The translations under genes were made by a program, and so were the position numbers. A stretch of 64,000 nt of DNA from G963662675 sp963662675 (GTDB taxonomy: Bacteria > Bacteroidota > Bacteroidia > Bacteroidales > Prolixibacteraceae), in assembly GCA_963662675.2 (NCBI GenBank), contig CAXXHP010000001.1:372001-436000 (forward strand), given 5' to 3'. The notes beneath the pieces are model-generated. The model saw nothing but the letters and a program-made list of their open reading frames with translations. It was not told the DNA's origin and did no database searches. How positions within the stretch are numbered: position 1 is the first letter of the stretch; the number at the start of each line of letters is the position of its first letter. Shown here piece after piece: positions 42,589-51,836 of this stretch.

Positions 42589-45500
42589 TTAGTTTTCGTT
42601 TACCACCTCTTCCAATACAGTTTTTGCGTTAGAAATTGATTTGATGTGTTCGAAGCTAAGTCTGAGTTTGGCTTGTTTTTCCTTCATTTTACACTTGTTC
42701 GTATTTTTCTGAACGTATTGAAGCACCTTGGTGAAGGCAGGCGATTGGTAGTAGGGCGATTTAGGGTCGGAAATGAAGTAGCAGATCATCTTTTTGTTTT
42801 TTAAGATGATGCGTTCAATTCCTAACTCAATAGCAACCCAGCGTAGGCGTACTACTTCTAGTAGTTGCAAGCTTTGTTTAGGTAGTTTTCCAAAACGGTC
42901 AATAAGCCCAAGCTCAAACTTGTTAAGGCTTTCTTCGTTTTCCATGCTGTCCAATTCGCGGTATAAAAGCATGCGTTCTGATACACTTTGCAAGTAACTG
43001 TCTGGGAAAAGCAGCTCCATGTCGGTGTCTATTTGGCAATCATTGGTATAGCGTGTTTGAAGGAAGGCTTTTCCTGTATCCTCAGTTCCTTTCTCAAATA
43101 GTTCTTTGTATTCGTCCTGTTTGAGTTCTTGAATGGCCTCATTTAGAATGCGATGATAAGTTTCATATCCGATATCAGCAATAAATCCACTCTGTTCTCC
43201 TCCAAGTAGGTTTCCGGCGCCACGGATATCCAAGTCACGCATGGCAATATTAAACCCACTTCCCAATTCAGAAAACTCTTCAATTGATTGGAGTCGACGA
43301 CGGGCCTCGGTGCTAACCAGCGAAAGTGGTGGTGTTAGTAAATAGCAGAATGCCTTTTTATTGGAGCGTCCAACGCGGCCTCGAAGCTGGTGTAGGTCAC
43401 TTAGCCCGAAGTTCTCTGCATGGTTAATGATGATGGTGTTGGCATTTGGAATATCTAGTCCAGACTCAATAATCGTTGTGGCAATTAATACATCATATTC
43501 GCCATTAATGAAATCGAGCATGATTTTTTCTAACTTGGGGCCTTCCATTTGGCCGTGTCCAACTATCGTTTTTACCCCGGGAACTATTCTTTTGATTGTA
43601 TCTTCAACCTCATAAATATTTTGCACTCGGTTGTGTACAAAGAATGCCTGTCCATTTCGGGCCATTTCATAATTAATAGCTTCCCGAATAACCTCTTCGT
43701 TAAAGCCATGCAATTCTGTAATAATCGGATAACGGTTAGGTGGAGGGGTATTAATGATAGACAAATCACGGGCACCCATTAGCGAGAATTGTAAAGTTCT
43801 GGGGATTGGCGTTGCTGTTAGGGTTAGTGTGTCTACGTTTACTTTAAACTGCTTTAGTTTTTCTTTTACCGAAACTCCAAATTTTTGTTCTTCATCAACT
43901 ATTAACAGACCAAGGTCTTTGAATTTTACATCTTTCCCAATTAACCTGTGAGTGCCAATGAGTATGTCAATTTCCCCGACCTCTACTTTCTTCAGTACCT
44001 TTTTGATTTCTGCTGCCGGACGGAGTCGACTGATGTATTCAATGTTAACCGGGAAATCTTTTAAGCGACTGGAGAATGTTTTAAAGTGTTGTAGTGCCAA
44101 TATTGTTGTTGGGACTAAAATGGCGGCTTGTTTGCTGTCGCCAACCGCTTTGAAGGCAGCACGAACTGCAATTTCTGTTTTGCCAAAGCCTACATCACCA
44201 CATACGAGCCTGTCCATGGGCATTTCGCGCTCCATGTCTTCTTTTACGGCTTGTGTGGTTTTCATTTGGTCGGGCGTGTCTTCAAAAATGAAAGATGCCT
44301 CAAGTTCATTTTGCAAATATGAATCTGGAGAGAATGCAAAACCACGCTCTTGACGGCGTTTGGCATAAAGAGCAATTAGTTCACGAGCAATGTCTTTAAC
44401 TTTGCTTTTTGTGCGTTCTTTGAGTTTTTGCCATGCACCACTTCCGAGCTTATTAATTTTGGGTTCCAGTCCATCTTTCCCTTTGTATTTCGAAATTCGG
44501 TGTAATGAGTGGATGCTCACCAAAAGCACATCATTGTCGCGGTATGTTAAGCGGATGGCTTCCTGCATTTTCCCATTGACCTCCGTTTTTACCAATCCGG
44601 CAAATTTCCCGATACCGTGATCAATATGAACAACATAATCGCCCGGATGCAGCTTGTTTAGCTCCTTTATGGTGATGCTCTCTTTTTGTTCCTTGCGGCT
44701 TTTGATTTTAAAGCGGTGGTAACGCTCAAAAATTTGGTGGTCGGTGTAACAACAAATTTTCAAGTCATGGTCAATGAATCCGTCTTGTAAGGTGAAGTTT
44801 AAGTCAGTAAACTGTACATCCAATTCTTGGTCGTTGAAAATATCATGAAGGCGCTGAATTTGTTTTTCATTATTTGAAAGAATAAAATTTTGATAGCCAT
44901 TGGTGATATTTTCCTGAAGATTTTGGGCGAGCAATTCAAAATTTTTATTGAAAGCCGGTTGTGCTGAGGTTTTGAAATTAAAGCTTTTGTCTGAGTTGAA
45001 AAATGGGTTGTTCCCCATTTCAAGACATGTGAATTTTGCCAGCGAATCGGAAAATTCATTTCCAGAAATCAGTCTGTCTTTTAATGTGTCATTTGTTTCT
45101 TCAGAATTGTCTGTTTGCTCAAATATTGTATCAATTAGGTCAGCAATCAGCTTTGTGTTTCTAATCATCACCAAACTTTGCGAAGGAATAAAGTCTAGGA
45201 AGTTTTCACGTTTTTTATCTCCAAGATCGCTTTGGATGTTGGGAATGATGACGATTTTATCCAACTTATCTTTTGATATTTGATTTTCGATATCAAAACT
45301 TCGGATGGAGTCAACTTCGTCACCGAAAAAATCAAGTCGGTAGGGATCTTCATTCGAGTATGAATAAATGTCTACTAAACTTCCACGAATAGAATATTGA
45401 CCGGCTTCGAAAACAAAATCCACACGTTCAAAGCCGTATTCAAACAGCACATCATTTAGAAAATCGATTGAAAGCTTATCACTTGTATGTACGGGGAAGC

Positions 45501-45921
45501 TATTTGAGGCCAGTGATTCGCTGGTTATGACTTTTTCAGCCAGCGCTTCAGGGTAAGTGACTATGCTAACAGGATTGTTGTCGTGAAATTGATTTAAAAC
45601 CTCTGTGCGCAGAATTATATTCTCCTGCTCGAGCTGCTCATGTTGGATGCCGCGTTTATATGAGCTTGGATAAAAAAGAACGCTTGTATTTGTTTGCAGG
45701 TTGTTTAAATCGTCGAAAAAATAGGCTGCTTCTTCTTTGTCATTCAGTATATAAATGATGGGTTGCTTTAGCTTTTCCGATATAACCGATGCCAAAACCG
45801 TTTGTGAAGAACCAATTAATCCACGCAGATGAAACTTTTCACCCGGGGTGTTTATCTGTTGACAGACCTGCTGAATAGCTTCGTTTGCCGCATATAAGTT
45901 CCTAAAATCTTTCAACTCCAA
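42589..45921 (-). CDS. mfd: Transcription-repair coupling factor Mfd
   Basis: A 1110-residue helicase-like translocase that removes stalled RNA polymerase and recruits UvrA. Domain order: UvrB-like damage-recognition modules (about 1-340), the RNA-polymerase-interacting CarD-like domain (HPGDYVVHIDHGIGKFAGL, about 430), a RecG-like motor (Walker A DVGFGKTE near 577-584, DEEQKFGV, TATPIPRTL, and QLRGRVGRSNKKAFCYL), and the C-terminal TRCF domain. The start is TTG at 45921, preceded by a -7-like TATATTTA on the minus strand; no ATG occurs before the conserved N-terminus. Length is usual for Bacteroidota. Confidence 0.97.
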   Translation of the reverse strand: MELKDFRNLYAANEAIQQVCQQINTPGEKFHLRGLIGSSQTVLASVISEKLKQPIIYILNDKEEAAYFFDDLNNLQTNTSVLFYPSSYKRGIQHEQLEQENIILRTEVLNQFHDNNPVSIVTYPEALAEKVITSESLASNSFPVHTSDKLSIDFLNDVLFEYGFERVDFVFEAGQYSIRGSLVDIYSYSNEDPYRLDFFGDEVDSIRSFDIENQISKDKLDKIVIIPNIQSDLGDKKRENFLDFIPSQSLVMIRNTKLIADLIDTIFEQTDNSEETNDTLKDRLISGNEFSDSLAKFTCLEMGNNPFFNSDKSFNFKTSAQPAFNKNFELLAQNLQENITNGYQNFILSNNEKQIQRLHDIFNDQELDVQFTDLNFTLQDGFIDHDLKICCYTDHQIFERYHRFKIKSRKEQKESITIKELNKLHPGDYVVHIDHGIGKFAGLVKTEVNGKMQEAIRLTYRDNDVLLVSIHSLHRISKYKGKDGLEPKINKLGSGAWQKLKERTKSKVKDIARELIALYAKRRQERGFAFSPDSYLQNELEASFIFEDTPDQMKTTQAVKEDMEREMPMDRLVCGDVGFGKTEIAVRAAFKAVGDSKQAAILVPTTILALQHFKTFSSRLKDFPVNIEYISRLRPAAEIKKVLKKVEVGEIDILIGTHRLIGKDVKFKDLGLLIVDEEQKFGVSVKEKLKQFKVNVDTLTLTATPIPRTLQFSLMGARDLSIINTPPPNRYPIITELHGFNEEVIREAINYEMARNGQAFFVHNRVQNIYEVEDTIKRIVPGVKTIVGHGQMEGPKLEKIMLDFINGEYDVLIATTIIESGLDIPNANTIIINHAENFGLSDLHQLRGRVGRSNKKAFCYLLTPPLSLVSTEARRRLQSIEEFSELGSGFNIAMRDLDIRGAGNLLGGEQSGFIADIGYETYHRILNEAIQELKQDEYKELFEKGTEDTGKAFLQTRYTNDCQIDTDMELLFPDSYLQSVSERMLLYRELDSMENEESLNKFELGLIDRFGKLPKQSLQLLEVVRLRWVAIELGIERIILKNKKMICYFISDPKSPYYQSPAFTKVLQYVQKNTNKCKMKEKQAKLRLSFEHIKSISNAKTVLEEVVNEN

Positions 45922-45941
45922 ATCGTGCGATATTTTGCGCG

Positions 45942-45949
45942 TAAATATA
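45942..45949 (-). promoter_or_regulatory. Possible -7 element (TATATTTA) of mfd
   Basis: One mismatch from TAnnTTTG, with TTTC 20 bases upstream on the minus strand. It places the transcript start about 14 bases ahead of the TTG start codon, supporting that start. Confidence 0.4.
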
Positions 45950-46096
45950 GGGATTTGTTTTGGGTGGTTGAAAGATATAATGGGAAACTTACCGGACGTT
46001 TGCCAATCAGGTTATTGATGGGGGAATTCCAGGCCAGACCCTTGGTTGTAGTTGTGTTGAGTGGCTAGTTATGAGTCAAATGGCGAAGTTGTGAGT

Positions 46097-47938
46097 TTAT
46101 CTTGAAATGGGAGTTAAAGGCAAAGTGAATCTAAATATGCTCCCTTTCCCCTTTTTGCTTTCTGCCCATATTTCCCCATGATGTTTTTCAATATATTCCT
46201 TGCAAATTAGCAGCCCAAGACCTGTTCCTAATTCACCATCGGTTCCTGTTGTAGAATTGTTGACTTCCGTTTTAAACAACTTTTTAAGTTCCTCGTCTCC
46301 CATTCCAATTCCAGAATCTTTGATGGATATCTCTGTTTTTTCGTCATCAATTCTAGAATTAATTTCTATTTCACCTTGGTTGTACGTGAACTTTAGTGAG
46401 TTCGTCAATAAATTCCGGATTACAGTTCCTATCATATTGTTGTCTGCAATTACTTTAAATTCTTCGGGAATATTATTTTTTATCACAATTTCCTTCTTTT
46501 GGATGAGATCCCTTAATACGGCCATGTTTTCATCAATTAATCCTTTGAGGTTTAGCTCTTTTGGATTCATTGCAATATGGTCTGTTTGAGAACGTGCCCA
46601 TAGCAATAGGTTTTCCAGAAGATTGTATACAAGTTGAGAAGAGTGCAAAATCATTTTCGCATAGTCTTCTATTTCTGCTTTGTTCAGGTTCTTTTCATTC
46701 GCTAGAATTTCTGAGAACCCTAAAATAGAGTTAAATGGGTTTTTTAAATCATGCGCGATTATTGAGAAAAATCTATCCTTGGTTGTGTTTAAGATGACAA
46801 GGTTGTCGTTCGTTTCTTTAATAGATTTATTCTGTTCCAGAATAATAATCCTAGCATCCTTTAGCCGCTTTATTTGCATGAAAATCACAATGGTTAAGCC
46901 TAGTAGTAAGATGAAAAGGCCAGTGCTGACAATAGAGATAAAGAAGAGTTGGTCTTTTTGCTTGTCAACGATGTTATACCTTCCTGCATCGACAATGGTC
47001 ATAATTCTTCCAGCTTCAATTTTTCGTTGTCGGGCATTGTAATAATTAGCATCATCAAGTGCATTATTTGCATAGGAGTATGCTCTGTCAATATCTCCTT
47101 GTGCATAAAGAAGCTCTGATAACATGCGAATTGAGGCCGTTTCTTTATTTGACGCTTTTATATCCTCAATTGCCGAAAGGCAGAAATAATGAATTGCTTC
47201 AGCTGTGTCATTTTGTGCAATATAAAAAACGCCTTTGTGGATGTAGCTCATTGCTAGCTCTCGACTATCTTCTATATCAGTTAAAGCAATACTTTTGTCA
47301 ATTGACTCCATTGCCTTTTTAAAATCATTGTTGTGATTATAAATCTGGGCATAAGCGAACCACTTTCTTGGATTGTCATCAGTAGCAATGCCAATAATTT
47401 TTCTGTTATAGTTATAGTATTGTTGCATGTACTGACTAAAGAGAGGCTCAACGGCCACATATAAGGCCATATTAAAGTACAAGTCAGAAAACAGAAAATA
47501 TTGTTTAATTTTCTTTTTTGTAGAGATTTTAGATGTGTCAATCGAATTCAGAACCTCAATAGCTTCTTTGTATAAACCTGTGGAGGCAAAACATTCAAAC
47601 TGAAATAATTTTGAATCATTTATTAAGAATGGATCCTCTTCCTTTTCGGCAATCTGATTTATTTGTGTTGAATAAAAGAATGCTGAGTCATACTGAAATC
47701 TGATGTACTCTTGATATAAATCTGCATAAAACGAATACGGATTATCTCCGGAGGTTTCTGATTCATTTAATCGAATATGCAATTCTTTAATCCGTTGAAG
47801 TTTCTTCGAATCAAATTCATCTTTTTTTTCAATATATAAATCTAATTCTTTTAGTATATCTTCATTCGGTGATTGCCCAACTAGACTATGTTCAGAAATA
47901 AAAATCAAGCTAGCAATAATGAATAGTCGTAGCATCAT
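46097..47938 (-). CDS. Sensor histidine kinase with periplasmic TPR domain
   Basis: A 613-residue protein: signal peptide or N-terminal anchor (about 1-21), a periplasmic region of TPR-like helical repeats (about 30-325), one transmembrane helix (about 328-352), a coiled linker, a HisKA domain with the phosphoacceptor H396 in FFSIIAHDLKNPFNSILGFSEIL, and a HATPase domain (N-box IRNLLTNSLKFT, G1 DSGIGMGDEEL, G2 ELGTGLGLLICKEYIEKHHG). No response regulator is adjacent, so it is an orphan kinase. TPR-kinases of this type are frequent in Bacteroidota; their ligands are mostly unknown. Confidence 0.9.
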   Translation of the reverse strand: MMLRLFIIASLIFISEHSLVGQSPNEDILKELDLYIEKKDEFDSKKLQRIKELHIRLNESETSGDNPYSFYADLYQEYIRFQYDSAFFYSTQINQIAEKEEDPFLINDSKLFQFECFASTGLYKEAIEVLNSIDTSKISTKKKIKQYFLFSDLYFNMALYVAVEPLFSQYMQQYYNYNRKIIGIATDDNPRKWFAYAQIYNHNNDFKKAMESIDKSIALTDIEDSRELAMSYIHKGVFYIAQNDTAEAIHYFCLSAIEDIKASNKETASIRMLSELLYAQGDIDRAYSYANNALDDANYYNARQRKIEAGRIMTIVDAGRYNIVDKQKDQLFFISIVSTGLFILLLGLTIVIFMQIKRLKDARIIILEQNKSIKETNDNLVILNTTKDRFFSIIAHDLKNPFNSILGFSEILANEKNLNKAEIEDYAKMILHSSQLVYNLLENLLLWARSQTDHIAMNPKELNLKGLIDENMAVLRDLIQKKEIVIKNNIPEEFKVIADNNMIGTVIRNLLTNSLKFTYNQGEIEINSRIDDEKTEISIKDSGIGMGDEELKKLFKTEVNNSTTGTDGELGTGLGLLICKEYIEKHHGEIWAESKKGKGSIFRFTLPLTPISR

Positions 47939-48043
47939 AGATAATCTGTTAAATAATCAGATATGGATTTTAAACGTGTAATCGATATAACATGACACCA
48001 ATTATACACAAAAATAATTCAAAAATCACTGATAATTAGGCAA

Positions 48044-48076
48044 TAAAAAAGAGGAGCCTTTTAAAAAAGCGCCTCT
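48044..48076 (-). terminator. Terminator after dnaJ
   Basis: On the minus strand AGAGGCGCTTTT pairs with AAAAGGCTCCTCT (one mismatch), followed by TTTTTTATT. It closes the grpE-dnaJ operon. Confidence 0.8.
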
Positions 48077-48102
48077 AAATACTATGTCGTATTCTTGTAT
48101 TT

Positions 48103-49269
48103 CTACTCGAACATATTTCTCATCTTCTCAAAGAATTTTTTATCACCTGCCCCCGGAGTGTTCTTAAAGGTTTCCGATTGCTGCAGTTTCTCAAGCACTT
48201 TTCGTTCTTCCGAAGATACTTTTTTTGGTATCCAAGCATGTATGCGAACGAGCAAGTCACCTTTCCCATATCCGTTCACGTCAGGTAGTCCTTTCCCCCT
48301 CAATCGAAGAATTTTCTCTGGCTGAGTTCCTGCTTCAATTTTTACTTTAACAGCATTTTCAACCGTTGGAATCTCAGCAGTTGTTCCAAGAATAAAATCC
48401 GGGAAATTTAAGAAGAGATTATATATTAGGTTATTGCCATCGCGTATGAGATCTGGGTGAGATTCTTCATGAATCACAACTAATAAATCTCCGTTTATTC
48501 CACCTTTAGGGCCAGCATTTCCTCTTCCTGATACGTTTAATTGCATCCCTTCTGCAACACCAGCCGGTATTTTAATGGTTACGACTTCTTCTCCACGAAC
48601 AACGCCCTCTCCATGGCAACTAGTACATTTGTTTTTAATGATTTGACCTTCGCCTTTACATGTTGGACATGTTGCTGTTGTTTGCATTTGTCCCAACAGG
48701 GTGTTAGTAAGTCGGGTAACATGCCCGCTACCACGACAGGTTGAACAGGTTGTGAAATCAGAGTCACTTGCTGCTCCTGACCCAGAGCATGTGTCACAAG
48801 TGATATATTTCTTCAATTTTAATTTTTTCTCAGCTCCATTAGCAATTTCGCTTAGTGTAAGAGTCACCTTCAATCGAAGGTCCGATCCTTTGCGTACTCT
48901 TCTTCCCTGACTGCGTGATCCACCAAAACCCCCGCCAAAGCCGCCACCAAAACCTCCGCCTCCGAATACGTCACCAAACATGGAGAAAATATCATCCATG
49001 GACATGTCGTGTTGACTAAAGCCACCACCACCGCCTCCGGCACCGCCCATTCCAGCATGACCAAATTGGTCGTAGCGCTGTTTCTTTTGTGCGTTGCTTA
49101 GTACTTCATATGCTTCTGCTGCTTCTTTGAATTTCTCTTCTGCCTCTTTGTCGTCTGGGTTTTTATCTGGGTGAAATTGAATGGCTTTTTTTCTATAAGC
49201 CTTTTTAATCTCTTCAGCAGATGCGTCTTTGCTTACACCTAGTATCTCGTAAAAATCTCTTTTTGTCAT
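48103..49269 (-). CDS. dnaJ: Hsp40 co-chaperone DnaJ (type I)
   Basis: A 388-residue class I J-protein. The J domain (1-70) has the HPD motif at 33-35. A G/F-rich linker with many glycines runs to about 135. The zinc domain has four CxxCxGxG repeats (CDTCSGSGA, CSTCRGSGH, CPTCKGEGQ, CTSCHGEGV), followed by the two beta-barrel substrate domains. It stimulates DnaK ATPase and delivers clients. It follows grpE by 21 bases and ends in a terminator. Confidence 0.98.
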   Translation of the reverse strand: MTKRDFYEILGVSKDASAEEIKKAYRKKAIQFHPDKNPDDKEAEEKFKEAAEAYEVLSNAQKKQRYDQFGHAGMGGAGGGGGGFSQHDMSMDDIFSMFGDVFGGGGFGGGFGGGFGGSRSQGRRVRKGSDLRLKVTLTLSEIANGAEKKLKLKKYITCDTCSGSGAASDSDFTTCSTCRGSGHVTRLTNTLLGQMQTTATCPTCKGEGQIIKNKCTSCHGEGVVRGEEVVTIKIPAGVAEGMQLNVSGRGNAGPKGGINGDLLVVIHEESHPDLIRDGNNLIYNLFLNFPDFILGTTAEIPTVENAVKVKIEAGTQPEKILRLRGKGLPDVNGYGKGDLLVRIHAWIPKKVSSEERKVLEKLQQSETFKNTPGAGDKKFFEKMRNMFE

Positions 49270-49290
49270 GCTTTTTCAGGGTTTTTACAG

Positions 49291-49869
49291 TTATTCTCCT
49301 ACTACAACCTTGGTGAAACGGAGAACCTTTTCATTTAGCAGATATCCTTTTTGAACGACGTCAACAACTTTCCCTTTAAGCTCCTTTGTGGGGGCAGGAA
49401 TCTTTGTGATGGCTTCATGCAAGTCGGTATCAAAATCCTTTTCTAAAGCTTCAATTTCTGTAACTCCATTTTGTGTTAAAAATTCCCGGAATTTATTGTA
49501 TATCAGGGTTACCCCTTGTTTTAGGGGATTCTCTTCTTCAATTTCACTGAATGCAGTTAGTGCCCGCTCAAAATCATCAACCACCGGAATAATATTTATT
49601 AAAACGCTTTCGCCTCCGGATTTCATCAGATCCATCTTTTCTTTCAACGTACGCCTTCTGAAATTATCGAACTCGGCTTGTAATCGAAGGTGCTTGTCTT
49701 TAAACTCGGCGAGTTCATTTTCTGCTTTTTCGATAAGCTCTTGTGATTTGTCTTTTTTGGATTTTTTACTTTTCTTCTTTTCTCCCTGCTTTGCCGATTC
49801 TTCTTGTGCTGTTTCGTTTACTTCTTCGGCACCTTGTTCTTGCTCATTTATGGTTTTATCTTCCGCCAT
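49291..49869 (-). CDS. grpE: Nucleotide exchange factor GrpE
   Basis: A 192-residue protein from the ATG at 49869 (MAEDKTINEQ). A highly charged, lysine/glutamate-rich N-terminal region (about 1-60) leads into a long coiled-coil (LAEFKDKHLRLQAEFDNFRRRTLKEK) and the beta-wing domain (KDFDTDLHEAITKIPAP, VVDVVQKGYLLNEKVLRFTKVVVGE). It releases ADP from DnaK. The frame extends upstream to 49947, but that is beyond a well-placed -7 element and would precede the transcription start. Confidence 0.96.
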   Translation of the reverse strand: MAEDKTINEQEQGAEEVNETAQEESAKQGEKKKSKKSKKDKSQELIEKAENELAEFKDKHLRLQAEFDNFRRRTLKEKMDLMKSGGESVLINIIPVVDDFERALTAFSEIEEENPLKQGVTLIYNKFREFLTQNGVTEIEALEKDFDTDLHEAITKIPAPTKELKGKVVDVVQKGYLLNEKVLRFTKVVVGE

Positions 49870-49907
49870 TTTTTTATCTGTTTTTGCATTAACGGTTTTT
49901 CTAATTA

Positions 49908-49915
49908 CAAAAATA
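49908..49915 (-). promoter_or_regulatory. -7 promoter element (TATTTTTG) of the grpE-dnaJ operon
   Basis: Minus-strand match to TAnnTTTG with ATTG about 21 bases upstream. Transcription would start near 49901, about 30 bases before the grpE ATG. It looks like the housekeeping promoter type, not a heat-shock-specific one. Confidence 0.6.
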
Positions 49916-50229
49916 CTGCCATTGCGTTGTGTGGGACAATTTGACACGTATTCCTGTTAGAAGCTGCCAAAATTATAAAAAGAAAGTTAGTACTTACCTA
50001 TTGGGAATTGATTCACAGGTTGATTATAATGAAAGTTTAATCTGAGATGAGTTTGTGAAGGAGTCTTGTCTAATCGTTTGTGTTTAGTGGATGTTCGTTT
50101 AATCGTGTGATATTTAGACGGATGGGGTTTTGGAGATCCCCTGTGATATCTGGGTTGATAATTATGTTGTGTTTGCTTTAAAAGTTGTAATTTGCAAAAC
50201 ATAATGAAGAGTAATCAAAAACAAAATCA
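49916..50229. other. Intergenic region between grpE and the FISUMP gene
   Basis: 314 bp between divergent genes. Apart from the grpE promoter at its left border and a small GGGG/CCCC hairpin near 50127-50142, I see no gene, RNA or clear promoter for the rightward gene (TAATTTG near 50191 is one base short of the consensus). Confidence 0.4.
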
Positions 50230-51687
50230 ATGAAAACGAATGAAATTAGTCGATTAAAACGATTTGAGCCGAGTAAAATTTGTTGGTTAATTCTTTTTGC
50301 CATATGGCTATTCCCTTGCCATGTATCTGGACAAGTAAATATCCAACGGAATGTAAATGTTCCGGTATCAAAAGAAAAAGTATCGAAAGCATTACCTAAT
50401 CAAATTACACGGATTAAACCAGTGACAGTCGGGGCTATTAGCGTCACTCAAGTTTCCCCTGCGAATGGGCAGAGAAATGTTCCTTTAAATGCGGATTTAA
50501 CATGGACTTCTGATCCTTCAACTGGAGTCACCTACGATGTTTATGTTGGCATCCAAAGAGAAATGGATGCCTCAGGGAATTTTCCCTTGGCTTTAGTGAG
50601 TGAAAACCAAACTGCAACGAATTATCATCCGGAATTAGCTGATGGAGAGTTGTATTACTGGAAAATTGTTGCGAAAGATAATGGAGGTAAGTCTGCAGAA
50701 TCAGGCACGCTGTTTTTTGCGACTTCTAATGCGGAACCTTCTCCTGCAGTGCTTTCTTCTCCTGCAAACAATGCGCTTAATGTTCCTGCGAATGTGACAT
50801 TCACATGGCAGTCAGCAGTTGACCCAGAGGGGAATTCAATTTATTATAGGATAAAGATTGGTACAGATCCTGGAGTCTTGCTTGATGTGCCTGATGCTCA
50901 TGCATTAACAGAAACGTCATATTCAACGACCTTAAAGCATGGTGAAACGTATTATTGGAACGTAATTTCTAGAGATGATGCTCATGCTCTTTCTGAGAGT
51001 GAAGAGTTTTGCTTTACTGTTGATCCTATAAATTGGACAATGCCAATTGTGTCTGGAATCTTTACAGATGACAGGGATGAAAAAACCTATAACACTGTAA
51101 TCATTGGAGGCAAGGAATGGATGGCTGAAAACTTGGCATATTTGCCTGCCGTCAATAATATGGGGTCAAGTGCAGATGTACCTATGTATAAAGTGTATGA
51201 TTATTTAGGGACTGATGTGGATGAGGCAATAGCAAGTGTAAATTATCAAACATATGGAGTCTTGTATAATTGGAATGCGGCACAGGTGGTATGCCCAGTG
51301 GGCTGGCATCTTCCAACAGATGAGGAATGGAAAGAGTTGGCAAGTTATCTGGGGATGGAAGATTATGAGTTGAGTTTGCCATACAGTACTTCATCAGATA
51401 TTATTGCTGATAAAATGAGGGAACAAGGCTCTGCTCATTGGAATGCGACTCCTGCAACCGTTAGTAATGCTGCACAGTTTAATGCAGTGCCTGCAGGCTC
51501 TGCTACAAATTATGGTTATGATGGATTAGGCGGGGGAACGACTTGGTGGACTTCAACTTGGGATATGACTGATGGCATAATGACATGGAACGTAGGTTAT
51601 GCAGATGCAATGCCGGGGTCAATATTCAGAACAAGGACAATTGTTTACCCATGGAACTTTAAATCGATTCGATGTGTGAAGGATTGA
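50230..51687 (+). CDS. Secreted FISUMP-domain protein with two Ig/fibronectin-like repeats
   Basis: A 485-residue protein with a long N-terminal signal region (hydrophobic stretch about 18-32, cut near VSGQ). Two tandem beta-sandwich repeats of about 95 residues follow: VSPANGQRNVPLNADLTW to YYWKIVAKDNGG, and LSSPANNALNVPANVTFTW to YYWNVISRDD. The last 210 residues form a Fibrobacter succinogenes major paralogous (FISUMP) domain (TVIIGGKEWMAENLAYLP, CPVGWHLPTDEEWKELASYLG, SIRCVKD). No T9SS sorting tail and no lipobox. Such proteins are surface or secreted and of unknown function. The repeats suggest a binding stalk. Single gene with a terminator. Confidence 0.88.
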   Translation: MKTNEISRLKRFEPSKICWLILFAIWLFPCHVSGQVNIQRNVNVPVSKEKVSKALPNQITRIKPVTVGAISVTQVSPANGQRNVPLNADLTWTSDPSTGVTYDVYVGIQREMDASGNFPLALVSENQTATNYHPELADGELYYWKIVAKDNGGKSAESGTLFFATSNAEPSPAVLSSPANNALNVPANVTFTWQSAVDPEGNSIYYRIKIGTDPGVLLDVPDAHALTETSYSTTLKHGETYYWNVISRDDAHALSESEEFCFTVDPINWTMPIVSGIFTDDRDEKTYNTVIIGGKEWMAENLAYLPAVNNMGSSADVPMYKVYDYLGTDVDEAIASVNYQTYGVLYNWNAAQVVCPVGWHLPTDEEWKELASYLGMEDYELSLPYSTSSDIIADKMREQGSAHWNATPATVSNAAQFNAVPAGSATNYGYDGLGGGTTWWTSTWDMTDGIMTWNVGYADAMPGSIFRTRTIVYPWNFKSIRCVKD

Positions 51688-51713
51688 GCTTGTTTGTTTA
51701 ACGATATTTTGCG

Positions 51714-51751
51714 GAAGAGGGCAAATCCATTTGGATTACCCTCTTTTTTGC
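51714..51751 (+). terminator. Terminator after the FISUMP gene
   Basis: AGAGGG and AATCC pair with GGATT and CCCTCT around an ATTT loop, with a small internal bulge, followed by six T residues. Confidence 0.85.
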
Positions 51752-51836
51752 AAAGGAATTTTTGTCGTGGTCTTTTTGAAAGAGGATAGATTATTCTCTA
51801 TTCAAACTGAATAAATTTTGCGAAGTTTGCAGGAGT

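Noticed and set aside
43361..44353. Plus-strand open frames across mfd and other antisense frames of 60-130 codons
   Set aside because: They lie opposite well-supported genes, have low-complexity or implausible residue composition and no promoter or ribosome site; treated as chance frames.
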